This document shows, in pieces, positions 51,325 to 61,642 of a DNA stretch of 64,000 nucleotides. Source of the DNA: Coemansia sp. RSA 487. Taxonomy: Eukaryota; Kickxellomycota; Kickxellomycetes; Kickxellales; Kickxellaceae. The position numbers and the translations under genes were made by a program. The notes under the pieces were generated by a model. The model had not been told where the DNA came from and did no database searches. It saw only the letters and a list, made by a program, of their open reading frames with translations. Location: the NCBI GenBank assembly GCA_027577595.1, contig JANBRJ010000056.1, positions 46,378-110,377 of the forward strand, written 5' to 3'. Each line of letters opens with the position of its first letter. Position 1 is the first letter of the stretch.

Positions 51325-52465
51325 ATGGGTCGCGACCGCTTTACCGAGCTTCAGGTAGGTTTTACATGCAAAGGCACTGCTTTTCCCGCATGACTGCCAG
51401 TGCCAATAAGATTATTGCGTTCTGGCGCTTGGTGTTTGATCGGCGGTATCGGTGACCACGCTCTGGTACACTTCTCCTCCCTCTAGATACGGGATAGAGA
51501 GATATAATCAGCAGTCTGACTTTGCGACTATCACTAATGATGCTGGTTTGTTTATGGGTGGGAATATACTGTAGGACTATAACGACCATGAGCAAACCGC
51601 CATTGAGATGGGTGCGTTCAACCGCGGCGGCCAGCAAAGCCATCCCGGCTACAACCCTCCTGGACAAGCGGATGGACAGTTCTTCCAAATGCTGGACTCT
51701 GTGAAAAGAAACATGCAGCTGGTTGACGATAACGTTGCGCAGATTGCTCGGCTGCACGAACAAGCCCTTTCCGCGACCGGCGATGTGTCGCATCGCCAGA
51801 TAGCAGCCGACCGCGACCAGCTTGTGGCACAAACGAACGGATTGATATCCAAGGTGAAGCACAACCTGGACGTACTTGCGCAAACCGCAAACGACCCAAA
51901 CATCCCAAAGAGCCAGTGTGCGGCACAGGCATCACGCCAACAGGCCGAGGCCAAAAAGTTCTCAGACCTTCTGCAGCGCTACCGCCAAATGGAATATCAA
52001 TACTCGCAGCGCAACCGCGAGCGCCTGGAGAGACAGTACCGGATTGCACGGCCCGAGGCCACAGATGCTGAAATTGCCGAGGCAATCGAAAGCAACCAGG
52101 CAGGACAAGTATTTGCACAATCGGTCATGCATTCTAACCGGCTCGGCACGGCTCGCCATGTCCTTCGTGATGTCGAGGAGCGCCAAGAAGATATCAGGAA
52201 GATTGAAAATACGATATCGGAGCTGGCAGACATGTTTAACGAGGTTGCGCAGATGGTGCGCCAGCAGCAGGAACTGATTGACAGCGTCGAGGCTGGTGTC
52301 GAGGATGCGCATGTCAATGTCGAGAGCGGACACAAGGAGGTCAAGCAGGCTATTATCTACCGTATCAAGGCACGCAAGAAGATCTGGATCTTTATCCTCC
52401 TTCTTATTATCCTCATTGTCATTATTGTCATCATCGTTTACTTTACAGTCATCAAGAAAAAGTAG
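51325..52465 (+). CDS. SSO1: Plasma-membrane syntaxin Sso1/Psy1-like, paralog 1, two exons
   Basis: A 30-nt first exon (51325-51354, MGRDRFTELQ) joins exon 2 (51575-52465) for 306 residues. Donor GTAGGT, acceptor TGTAG. Habc bundle follows a short N-terminal segment. SNARE motif from about 215: IENTISELADMFNEVAQMVR with the zero-layer Gln in the RQQQE run, then DSVEAGVEDAHVNVESGHKE. A basic KARKKIW precedes the C-terminal anchor. Sso proteins are the Qa-SNAREs for exocytosis, acting with Sec4-type Rabs and Sec9. This copy has the usual family length and N-terminus. Confidence 0.93.
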
Positions 52466-53440
52466 ACTTGGCGTGTTCAAAAGCAACCTTGCTTTTCCCG
52501 CCATCCTGAAAGCGTCGCCGCCCCTCTCAGAAACACAATTCATTGTGGCCTGCGTGAGAGGGAGGGAGAAATATGAGGCGCACTGTTTATCCTTTTTTAA
52601 TCTTGTTTCTTTTTGTTTAGTTTTCAGTACATCCCTTTTTAACAGCAAAGCAGTGTGCACAAAGAGGGGGTTTAGTTTACTTTCTTGCCCTTTTAGCAAA
52701 TAACAGTATGCTACTGTAGCTGCACTGTTGCACATCTATGAGAGACGCGTGTGTTTTGATGAAATCCAGGGATTGCCGGATGCAATTTCAGACATCCCCA
52801 GACCAGGAGGCAGACCGTTTGCCAGACCATGCTGTTTGTTTTATACATAATGCAAACAGTCCAGCTCCTGCTTCGGCACTACAAATCCATAAATAGCAAT
52901 AAGCATTCCACACGGAGAAATGCAAAGTAAGGCTGCCAGGCTCCTTGTTTTTGGGCGGAAGAAATACCGAAATACACCTAGACTGAGTTTTTTTGCTGCT
53001 GAATCTTTTGTCTCTTTACATTGATCTTTATGCCTCTTTTTGCGAATGGATGTGCGGGCAGCCGCTGCTCTTTTTGGTATCTTGGCCTGCCATTGCGTCC
53101 ATCGTCTTTGCACGCAATGTTGTCTGTAGCAAAGGCGCTTCATTGCGCCTACTGGCTTGCTTTCCCCCCCCTCTGTACTGTCTTTTGTCTTTACGCTAAC
53201 AAGCAGCAGTTGTTGTGCTTTCTTGCTTTTGCCTTTTTTCCACATTTTCCATCTCTTATTTTTCTTGCGTATTTTATTTATTCACTTTTTGACACTTTAC
53301 CTGCACTTTTAAGCGAAACGAAGGGCTCGCGTGCAATAGACATTTTATTTTACCATTTATCATACTACCTACTACACCGGCGGCGGCTATCTCTCGGTCG
53401 CTTTTTTTAGCACACTGTACTTTAGCACATCCTCGAACCG
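52466..53440 (+). other. Spacer between the tandem syntaxin genes
   Basis: About 1 kb, T-rich, with no domain-bearing ORF. It contains the 3' end of paralog 1 and the promoter and leader of paralog 2, which ends in a pyrimidine-rich stretch before 53441. Confidence 0.5.
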
Positions 53441-54682
53441 ATGAGCCGGGACAGATTTCAAGAACTACGGGTATGTATTCCGCAGGGTCTTGTCTGCATA
53501 ATGCCAAGGATATGCTATATGTGCCAATTTGATCATTGCCTGTATCTTCCTTTATCTAAATTAGATGCCACCCTTTTTCAACTACACGTGTAGGGTGACA
53601 TTGAGATGGACAGAATGCCCGCTCGGCAGAGCTCCAGGGGGAGACCTGCCTATGCGCCACGCTCACAAATCAGCGACCGTGTAGCTGTTCCTACAAACGC
53701 CGCAACTAGACCACATTACAAGAGCCAGCCAAGAGGCGAGTACTCTGCATATAGAGATGTAGGTGCTTCGGACTATGATAATTTCTCAGGACGACGGCCA
53801 AGCTATAACGTGCCACGAGGAGGCGGACCGCCACCACATGCGCCAGGCAACCAGCTCAATTCCACTTCCGAGGCCGATATCGACACAGAGTTCTACAGTC
53901 TGATTGACTATATTTCCCAGCTACTAAGGCGGCTTGACGATGAAATTGAAAAGGTAAAGAGTGGGTACCAAGCAGTGCTGAGCGCGTCAACTGACAACAG
54001 TCGGGCAGAGTGCTCCAGACGGCGTGATGAGCAGATTGAAATTACAACCAGGGCAATATCCAAAATCAAAAGAGGACTTGAGCGACTGGAAGAGATGAAG
54101 CGGATATACACGCGTAATCCGTCCATTTCGAGCAGCCAGATGGCCATGCGTGCTAGCAAACAACAGTCTCTAGCAAAGGCTTTTTCTGCACGCCTCGAGA
54201 GATACAGGGAGGTTGGTAGAGATTATTCCGAGCTGTACAAGTCCCGCCTGAGAAGGCAGTACGAGATTGCAAACCCAAATGCCACCAGAGAAGAGATCGA
54301 TGATGCGTTGGACAACGACGAGGCGGCCAATGTATTTGCGCAAGCGATTAAAAGCTCCAACAGACGAGAGAATGCGACTGTTGTTTTGAGAAACGTAGAG
54401 CAACGTCAGGCTGACATTAAACAGATCGAGAAGACCATGCTTGAGCTAAGCGAGCTGTCCCAAGAGATATCTCAGATGGTTATCCAGCAGCAAGAGCAGA
54501 TCGATAGCATCGAGGGCGCTATCGAAGATGCGCACGAATACACCACTGAAGGTGTCAAGGAGGTTCAAAAGGCAACTGAATATGTAAAGAAGACCAGGAA
54601 AATGAAGTGGTGTTTGCTTATACTTGCCATACTTGTCGCTGTAGCAATCGGTGTTGGTTTATACTTCAAGTTCAGGAAATGA
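53441..54682 (+). CDS. Plasma-membrane syntaxin Sso-like, paralog 2 with extended N-terminus, two exons
   Basis: A 30-nt first exon (53441-53470, MSRDRFQELR) joins exon 2 (53594-54682) for 372 residues. Donor GTATGT, acceptor TGTAG. First-exon size, sequence and phase match paralog 1, which shows tandem duplication. Between the conserved GDIEMDRM and the Habc bundle it carries about 80 extra residues, rich in Arg, Tyr, Pro and Gly (RGRPAYAPRS, RRPSYNVPRGGGPPPH). Conserved later parts: SIEGAIEDAHEYTTEGVKEV, zero-layer Gln in VIQQQEQIDS, KKTRKMKW and the membrane anchor. The extension suggests a separate regulatory or localisation role. That is inference. Confidence 0.9.
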
Positions 54683-54903
54683 AGCAAAAGCCCATCCCAT
54701 TATGATGTGTGCATGTATGTGTGCATTTGTGGAGGCACTAAGAGCAAGGGAATCCCCTACATGGTAGTCTTATTTTTTACTTGTATACATTTAACGCAGA
54801 AAAAGATATATTTAAGAGTGCTTTGTGATCTTTAAAGTAAAGCAGGAGTAAAAGAGAATAGTACAAGCAACTAGCGCAGAGGGAAAGAAAAGGAGAAAAG
54901 CAA

Positions 54904-55995
54904 CTAAAAGTCCTCATCCAGCTCAAACACAGTCTCTCGCGCATTGCCCTGAGAACCCATCATGACACCAGCCTTCTGGTAGTCCGACACACGCTTTTCA
55001 AAGAAGTTGGTCTTGCCCTGCATGGAGATCATGTCCATAAAATCGAAGGGATTGGGCACCTGGTACTTCTTGGGACGGCCAAGCGCAACAAGGAGGCGGT
55101 CGGCGACAAACTCAATGTACTGGCACATGAGCTTGGAGTTCATGCCAATAAGCGACACGGGCAGGGCTTCCGAAAGGAACTCTTGCTCGATAGTCACAGC
55201 CTCGGTGATGATCTGATCAATAATCTCGCCCGAAGGCGGGTTCTGCAGATGCTGGAACAGCACACACGCAAAGTCGGTGTGCAGGCCCTCGTCACGGCAG
55301 ATCAGCTCGTTCGAGAACGTCAGGCCGGGCATCAACCCGCGCTTCTTCAGCCAGAAGATCGCTGCAAACGAGCCCGAGAAGAAAATACCCTCAACAGCCG
55401 CAAAGGCAACCAGGCGGACACCAAACTTTGCGTCAAGGTTTTCGATCCAGCGCAGGGCCCAGTCGGCCTTCTTGCGGATGCAGGGGATGTTGTCGATGGC
55501 GTGGAACAAAAAGTCACGCTCCTTCGGGTCGCGAATGTAGGTTTCAATGAGCAGCGAGTACGTCTCGGAATGGATGTTCTCGATCATCATCTGGAACCCG
55601 TAGAACGAGCGCGCCTCGGGAATCTGAACCTCCAGGCTAAAATTCTGCACAAGGTTCTCGTTGACGATGCCATCCGACGCGGCAAAGAAAGCAAGCACAT
55701 GCTTGATAAAGTGGCGCTCGTTGTCGTTGAGGCGGTTGTCCCAATGGCCCATGTCCTGCGACAGATCGATTTCCTCAGCAGTCCAGAACGAGGCCTCGTG
55801 CTTCTTGTACATCTCCCAGATCTCGTGGTACTTGATGGGGAACATGACAAAGCGGTCCGGATTGGGCCGCAGGATGGGCTCGTCAGTCTCGATGGTCCGG
55901 CCATGCAGAGAAAGCTGCTGCTGCTGCTCGTGCATCTGGGCCTGCTCGGCCTTGGATGGTGTAGAGGAAACAAAGGTCTTGGTATCAACGTCCAT
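54904..55995 (-). CDS. RNR2: Ribonucleotide reductase small subunit R2
   Basis: 363 residues, intronless. Ferritin-like diiron fold: [20 protein letters not shown], the iron-ligand helix [20 protein letters not shown], and [16 protein letters not shown] with the radical-site tyrosine. [20 protein letters not shown] and [15 protein letters not shown] follow. The C-terminus FELDEDF is the tail that docks on the large subunit. It lies head to head with PFF1 over an 822-base promoter region that contains cell-cycle-box-like motifs. The start MDVDTKTF is the first ATG and gives normal family length. Confidence 0.96.
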   Translation of the reverse strand: MDVDTKTFVSSTPSKAEQAQMHEQQQQLSLHGRTIETDEPILRPNPDRFVMFPIKYHEIWEMYKKHEASFWTAEEIDLSQDMGHWDNRLNDNERHFIKHVLAFFAASDGIVNENLVQNFSLEVQIPEARSFYGFQMMIENIHSETYSLLIETYIRDPKERDFLFHAIDNIPCIRKKADWALRWIENLDAKFGVRLVAFAAVEGIFFSGSFAAIFWLKKRGLMPGLTFSNELICRDEGLHTDFACVLFQHLQNPPSGEIIDQIITEAVTIEQEFLSEALPVSLIGMNSKLMCQYIEFVADRLLVALGRPKKYQVPNPFDFMDMISMQGKTNFFEKRVSDYQKAGVMMGSQGNARETVFELDEDF

Positions 55996-56817
55996 GGTGT
56001 GGGTGGGTGGGGCTTGTAGAAGTCGTGGTAGGTGAAGTGAAGTGAATGAAAGAGAAGAAAAAGTACAGTTACGGCTACGAAAATTAACGCTCTAGTCGGT
56101 TTGGCCTTGAGAAAAGAGTGCTGCTTGAGAAGAAATAAAAGGCGGGATGCGTGTATGTTATAGGTATCTTGTCGAGAGAAAGAGAAAAAAGCTGGATGAG
56201 GATAAGGCCAGATGCTGCTTCTTTTATACCTGCGACCAAACTGCATCTTGTTGTCCCAACAACAGCATAAGCATAAAAAGTTTTATGCGCAAAATAGGCA
56301 GCTGTTGAGGCGCGAAAACCAAAACGCGCAAACGCGAAAATGCATTTTTTTTCCATTCGCGTGAACCCCAGAAAACCTCTCTGCTGCCTTTTGCTCCTCT
56401 CGTTCTCTCTTTACGCGCTTCGTTAAACACGAAAAACGTACGTCTGTCTGGTGCGCATTTTCAAAGAGAAAAAAGGCTGAACACACTCTCCTGCTTCTTA
56501 GCGCGTCATTTTTTGGTGTTGCTGGAGGTGCTGCTCCCCGATTGGTCTGTTGGCGTTTGTCGCCTTTATTGGCCAGAAAAACGGTGTCTCACGTGATGCG
56601 GAATTTTGGCGGTTGGATCAAAAGGGTGTTTTTGGCTCTTTTTACAATGCCATAGGCTTTTTTCCTTTCCATAACTCTCTATCTGCTATTCAACTCCCGA
56701 ACAAGACCTCTTTCTTTATCCTCTTCCTGTTCTTTCAGCCATCATTTTTAATAAAAACCCACCACCCTCGCCTTACTTCTGCGCTGATTAACAGAAAATA
56801 TTCGACAACCACCGCAA
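55996..56817. promoter_or_regulatory. Divergent RNR2/PFF1 promoter with a cluster of ACGCG/CGCGAAA boxes
   Basis: Between 56311 and 56506 I see CGCGAAA (56311-56317), ACGCG (56324-56328), ACGCGAAAA (56332-56340), TTCGCGT (56356-56362), ACGCG (56413-56417), CACGAAA (56428-56434) and CGCGT (56502-56506). These fit the MCB (ACGCGT-like) and SCB (CRCGAAA) elements that MBF/SBF use for G1/S genes such as RNR in yeast. They sit about 320-510 bases upstream of RNR2. Confidence 0.6.
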
Positions 56818-59800
56818 ATGGCTCTGGGAATGCCAAACAGACGAGCGTTTGTTGCCCGCCCATGGATGGCAACTTTGGCAGCAATGACTCTTCAGCTTGG
56901 CGTGTTTATGGCGCTTTTGCTATTTGTGGCAAACTCTCTTGTAATATCGTCTACAGCAAGCAGACTTCTTGGGCGCGATACCGGAACGGCAAATAACTAT
57001 AGATCGGATATAACATCCTCTAGTTCGGGCGGCTTGGCATCAGAAGAACAATTTGACGTCCAGCGCGCGCTGAGCAATCTGGAAGAGATTTCACGCACCC
57101 CACACTCGCTCAATGACCCACGGAGTATCGACGTGCGGGGCTATCTGCAGAAGACGATCGAGCAAATAATCGCTAGAACGGATGCAGAGCTGAGTGGACC
57201 AGTTAACAACAGCACAGTTGCAGAGTTCAAGATCGGGGGATCTTTGATGTACTGGGAAGACAGCTCGCTGGTGGTCCGGGTCCCAGGAACGAGCGACAGC
57301 CGTGAGTCTCTTCTTGTACAGGCTCACTACGACGCAGTGCCTATGAGCCATGGCGCCTACGACGACGGCGTCGGCGTTGTGGTCTGTCTGGAGCTTCTGC
57401 AAAGCCTGGTCCAGCACCCTGTGCGCCATCCTGTTGTCATAAACATCGACTGGGGCGAGGAGAACGGACTGGTTGGCGCAATACTATTTGCGCGCTTCCA
57501 CCGATGGGCCGAGGATGTCCGTGCGTATATCAACCTCGAAGCGGGCGGTGTGGGCGGCCGCGCCATGGTTTTCCGCGCCTCGCATCCAGCGCTGCTATCT
57601 GCGTACAAGCAGGCTGCGCCATCGCCCCACGCCTCGCTTATCGGAAACAGCGCCTTCAAGCTCGGGATTGTCAAGTCCGATACCGACTATAGCATCTACA
57701 CAACCCGCTACGGAATCCCAGGCCTAGACTTTGCGTTTACAGACCATCGCAGCCTTTACCACACCACGCACGATAGCGCCGACAAGGCAACTGCAGAAAG
57801 CATTCTTAGCATGGGTGTTTCTACACTTGGCACGGCTCGCCTCATTGCCGATTCGGAATCCATTCTCCGCTCCATCCCGCGCTCTCAGCGTCTACCAGAT
57901 CGCCCAAAGGCAGCTGCTGCTGCTCGCTCATACCAAGCCGCTGACGAGTCCTTTGGCGATAAGCGCGAGATCATCACTCTCCGTAATATGAGACACATTG
58001 TTGTCTCTGATGTAGATTCCCCGCCAAGCAACGCTGTCCAGGACTCTGTCTTTTACGATATCCTGTCGCGGGTTATGGTAGTTCGCTCGTATTCAGCAGA
58101 CATCACTGTCAATATCCTCACTGCCGTCCTTGGTATTGCTGCAGTTATCGGTATGCAATATCCGTTTGCTAGACCACTTCCCCAGTCTTCCACTCGTGAT
58201 CATGACGCTCCTACAGACTGGTTGCTCATGAGCCCTTCAGATCGGCTCATCTTGCAACTTGGCTGCGGCGGGCTTTTCGGGTCGCTGTTTGAAGGCACTG
58301 TTACGCTCGCTGCCGCATGGGGCGCTGGTTTGTTGGCATCGCTCGTGTTTGTAGGCGTTTTGGTCACAGTTGTAATGCCTCGGCTTGCATACACACATGT
58401 CATTCTATTTACCCTACTCGTGTTTTCTTCCTCTGCCCTTGCTGTTACTCAGGTACTTGTCCTGTGGGTGGCTCGGGCGCATCGTATGTTTGACATCCGG
58501 CGCATTACCTGGTATTCGCTGTGCCTATTCCGCTGTGTCTTACTCCTTGCTGTCGTTGTTCCGCTTGAATCGATGGAAATTGGCCTTTTATACCGCGAGC
58601 AGCTGTATGCATGGGCAGCACTTGCAGCGGCTGTGCTAACCGCGCTTTTGGATCCAAATACTGCTCTAGGCGAAAAATGGCGGCACCAGATTCAATCAGC
58701 GACTGCTCATTTTCTGGAACATCGTAGCAATGCAGAGTCTCGCTTGGAAGAGCGCCTTTTGCAGGACGACACATCTGACAACGACCGCCAAGATAACAAC
58801 GACGATGCTCTTTCGAATTCAGAGGCAGCCTCGCATCCAAATCTCCGGATATCAAGAAAGTGCAACACAACTGTTGCTGTTGTTAGCAACATCTTATCAG
58901 CCCTGCGTTTTATCCTTGGCGTGCTAGTACCACTTGTAATTGGCATGGATATAATGCTTCGCCAGCTGATCATCCTAAAAGATCATCTTGTCGATGGTTC
59001 TCCCCCAGTGGCATGCATTGCCATTGCCACCCTGGAAACTGTCACGTTTGTCATGTTTATGGCACCGTATATCATCGGCGCTATGGTTGATATGGACAGC
59101 AGCTGGCCTATGCGCTACGCTAGTGCATTGGCTGCGGCAATTGCGGTGCGGCTCTCCGAATCTTTAGGATGGTCTGCCTTGGCATCTGGGAACGTGTTTT
59201 CGTCGTCTAGGTCCCAAATATCGCTCCATACCAATCATGATGATGGCGTGGCAGGCTATGACGAGCCCGAATCTCCGAGCAGCTCCTCCGGTGCCAATGC
59301 GACGCGGCACTTGCTGGATAATAACGATGGGGGTTACCAGTCGGATGAAAGTGAAGATGACCGTGTCATCGATCTTGGCCCAAGCGGAAATCCTAGTGGC
59401 CGCAGCGAGCATGGCGGCCCCGATTATACCAGCCTTGATTCTGACGATGGACTTGGACGCCAGCATTACCCAACGATAGCCAGGAAAGGCGAGGTGCCCG
59501 AGGTTGTTGGGAGGCGGATGGTCGTTGCCTGGGCTGGCTTTTGGATGTTCATCTGGATAGTTTCGCAAGCAGCTATGCTCCTTGGCAGGGAGTACAATGC
59601 CCAAGCTAACCCACTTAAAGTCGGGGTCTTCCAGACAACACGCGTGTCCTTTGACTGCTTGCAGGAAGGAGAGCCTAGCGGAAAGTGTGCGTCCACTACG
59701 CTCAAGCTTTCTTCTCCAGATAGCAATGGACTGGTGAGAATGCTTGACATTGCTGCTCCAGAAAACTCAAGCTATTTCTGCTTCACCCAGAGTGTGCGTG

Positions 59801-60474
59801 ACTTTTATCAGTGCAGAGTTGCTTCAAAAGATGGTGATAGTGCAATCGGTATGCCTGATGCTAGTTCTCTCGACGATGCAACATGGTCTCCGGAATCCGC
59901 AATCAACATATCCAGCATTAGCCACAAACACCAGGTAACAGATCAAGGCACCCTGTTTATGGTGACTCTAAACTTTTCAGCACCTGAGACCCGTACATGC
60001 TTTATTGATTTTGGCGGTCATCGCGGCTTTTCGCAGCAGGCATACTCAAATCCAAACCCCGCCTTACCCCCAGTATTGCAGATTCTGAGCACCAATTCGT
60101 CGTCGCCGGTGATAGAGCACACGGTTCTGCCTGTTATGGAGCGTGCATGGTTTGCAAATGGTGTTTCTGGCGAAGCAGCACCAATAGCCGAGCCAATTTC
60201 CAATCGAGATGCCGTCTTTTCAGGACGTATATACGCCCACAAGCAGGCATTTGATACTGGCGGCCTATTCTCGGCAACCATCCAATATACAGTTCCAATC
60301 GCAAATGCAGAAAAGCCAAACAACGTTGTTGCCGACATCTCCTGCCACTTTGATTTGGTTGACCGGCACCTGCCTTTGCTTGGGTCCGTCATAAACAGAT
60401 CTCCTGACTGGGCAGTATTTAAACCCGCTGGGAACGTTCTTTCAACCGTCACTGTGCATGGCGTTAGAATCTAG
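56818..60474 (+). CDS. PFF1: Vacuolar membrane protease Pff1 (M28 metallopeptidase)
   Basis: 1218 residues, intronless; longer than the 976 of yeast Pff1. The first membrane span (about 20-44) anchors the N-terminus. The M28 domain fills about 110-345 with zinc-ligand motifs VQAHYDAVPMSHGAYDDGVG, DWGEENGLVGA, INLEAGGVGGRAMVF and FTDHRSLYHTTHDS. All ligand positions look present. About eight further membrane spans follow from about 410, with acidic and Ser-rich loops. A large lumenal C-terminal domain closes the protein, consistent with the family. The extra length lies in the cytosolic loops (about 640-700 and 800-910). Confidence 0.92.
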   Translation: MALGMPNRRAFVARPWMATLAAMTLQLGVFMALLLFVANSLVISSTASRLLGRDTGTANNYRSDITSSSSGGLASEEQFDVQRALSNLEEISRTPHSLNDPRSIDVRGYLQKTIEQIIARTDAELSGPVNNSTVAEFKIGGSLMYWEDSSLVVRVPGTSDSRESLLVQAHYDAVPMSHGAYDDGVGVVVCLELLQSLVQHPVRHPVVINIDWGEENGLVGAILFARFHRWAEDVRAYINLEAGGVGGRAMVFRASHPALLSAYKQAAPSPHASLIGNSAFKLGIVKSDTDYSIYTTRYGIPGLDFAFTDHRSLYHTTHDSADKATAESILSMGVSTLGTARLIADSESILRSIPRSQRLPDRPKAAAAARSYQAADESFGDKREIITLRNMRHIVVSDVDSPPSNAVQDSVFYDILSRVMVVRSYSADITVNILTAVLGIAAVIGMQYPFARPLPQSSTRDHDAPTDWLLMSPSDRLILQLGCGGLFGSLFEGTVTLAAAWGAGLLASLVFVGVLVTVVMPRLAYTHVILFTLLVFSSSALAVTQVLVLWVARAHRMFDIRRITWYSLCLFRCVLLLAVVVPLESMEIGLLYREQLYAWAALAAAVLTALLDPNTALGEKWRHQIQSATAHFLEHRSNAESRLEERLLQDDTSDNDRQDNNDDALSNSEAASHPNLRISRKCNTTVAVVSNILSALRFILGVLVPLVIGMDIMLRQLIILKDHLVDGSPPVACIAIATLETVTFVMFMAPYIIGAMVDMDSSWPMRYASALAAAIAVRLSESLGWSALASGNVFSSSRSQISLHTNHDDGVAGYDEPESPSSSSGANATRHLLDNNDGGYQSDESEDDRVIDLGPSGNPSGRSEHGGPDYTSLDSDDGLGRQHYPTIARKGEVPEVVGRRMVVAWAGFWMFIWIVSQAAMLLGREYNAQANPLKVGVFQTTRVSFDCLQEGEPSGKCASTTLKLSSPDSNGLVRMLDIAAPENSSYFCFTQSVRDFYQCRVASKDGDSAIGMPDASSLDDATWSPESAINISSISHKHQVTDQGTLFMVTLNFSAPETRTCFIDFGGHRGFSQQAYSNPNPALPPVLQILSTNSSSPVIEHTVLPVMERAWFANGVSGEAAPIAEPISNRDAVFSGRIYAHKQAFDTGGLFSATIQYTVPIANAEKPNNVVADISCHFDLVDRHLPLLGSVINRSPDWAVFKPAGNVLSTVTVHGVRI

Positions 60475-60583
60475 AGATGCATCCCATTTTTGTTTTCTGT
60501 TTTCATATATTTTGCATTGGCAATTTTTTAGTATTTACAAGAGTTTATTGGGAATGACATGGCTTGAACTTGTCTTTTATATA

Positions 60584-61168
60584 TCAAAAGAACCCATCTA
60601 CCGCATCCACCATCGCTGCTATGCATACTGTGCAGACGACGACAATTACAACAGACAAGAGCCCAAATCCGGGATAAAGCGCAACAAAGGCAAACACCCA
60701 GGACACCAAAAGCCCAATAGTTGCAACATGTACTATTGTGCTGCAATCTGCTTGCCAATTTTGTAGATCTAGAGGCTCACCTCGAACCCTACGACACCAG
60801 ACAGATGCGTACAGGTAAACACCGACAAAGGGAGATGACGACACCAGAGCTAACCACATCCAGACCATTGATATATGCGGTGTGTCGGGTTCCTTGCGCA
60901 GACAGCGATCGATTTCAAGGTAGCGCACAAACCACCTCATAAACAAGAACAGCAGCACAAATTTCACAAGACAAGCGACCCGTGACGACGACGAAGACTC
61001 CAAGGTACTTTCAGTATCTTGCAAACAAACCTTGGCTTTGCTGCCGATCGTCTGACTGTCGTTGTTAGAATCCCTCTCTGGCAGATACGACTGCCGTGGC
61101 GCATTTCGCTGATGCGATTGCGTAAAGAATATTGCCTGGGGATTGCTTCCAGATCCACGGGCCGTCAT
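60584..61168 (-). CDS. TMEM128-like four-span membrane protein
   Basis: 194 residues from the ATG at 61168. About 60 residues of polar N-terminus precede four hydrophobic segments. In order: VACLVKFVLLFLFMRWF, WMWLALVSSSPFVGVYLYAS, VHVATIGLLVSWVFAFVALY and LLSVVIVVVCTVCIAAMVDA. The loop CRRVRGEPLDLQNWQ and overall spacing recall animal TMEM128, which has four spans and a VRG-containing loop. Function of TMEM128 is not settled, so I assign none. The resemblance is weak and topology-driven. An unknown four-span protein is the alternative. It converges on PFF1 (109 bases) and diverges from PTM1. Confidence 0.45.
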   Translation of the reverse strand: MTARGSGSNPQAIFFTQSHQRNAPRQSYLPERDSNNDSQTIGSKAKVCLQDTESTLESSSSSRVACLVKFVLLFLFMRWFVRYLEIDRCLRKEPDTPHISMVWMWLALVSSSPFVGVYLYASVWCRRVRGEPLDLQNWQADCSTIVHVATIGLLVSWVFAFVALYPGFGLLSVVIVVVCTVCIAAMVDAVDGFF

Positions 61169-61642
61169 GATGTAGTTTGATGCGCTGAAGATATTTGCAC
61201 AGGGTGTGCAGAATTTGTAGATAGACGAACTTTGTTTATATAGGCGTATAATGGTGCAAGAAAGCTGCTTCTCTGCCAACCACGATGGCGCTTTTCCGGC
61301 TGCCACTAGCCCCTCTACAAAACGAACCATCGGCTTATGGGAGACAACAGACTGGCCAGGCATGTGTACTGTGCATACCTTCAAAAATACGAGTGGCGGA
61401 AAATTGTGTTCCGATCAATATTTTTGACAGCACAGCTTGACAAAACAAGACCTCAACGCTTTTCTTTTTCTTTTGTGCCACATTGCCTTTTTATCGTCTC
61501 TGTTTTTGCATTGCTTCCGCTATTCTTTTTGTCTATAAAGAAACTTTGTCTCAAGCGAGATTTGAACATTTGCAACTTTTCCAGCAGCACCCACGGAACT
61601 CCTACAATCGGTCTGCATTTGCCACATCAGCATTGAGAACAC
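61169..61642. promoter_or_regulatory. Shared upstream region of the TMEM128-like gene and PTM1
   Basis: 474 bases between divergent starts. Pyrimidine-rich toward PTM1. No ORF worth reporting. Confidence 0.5.
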
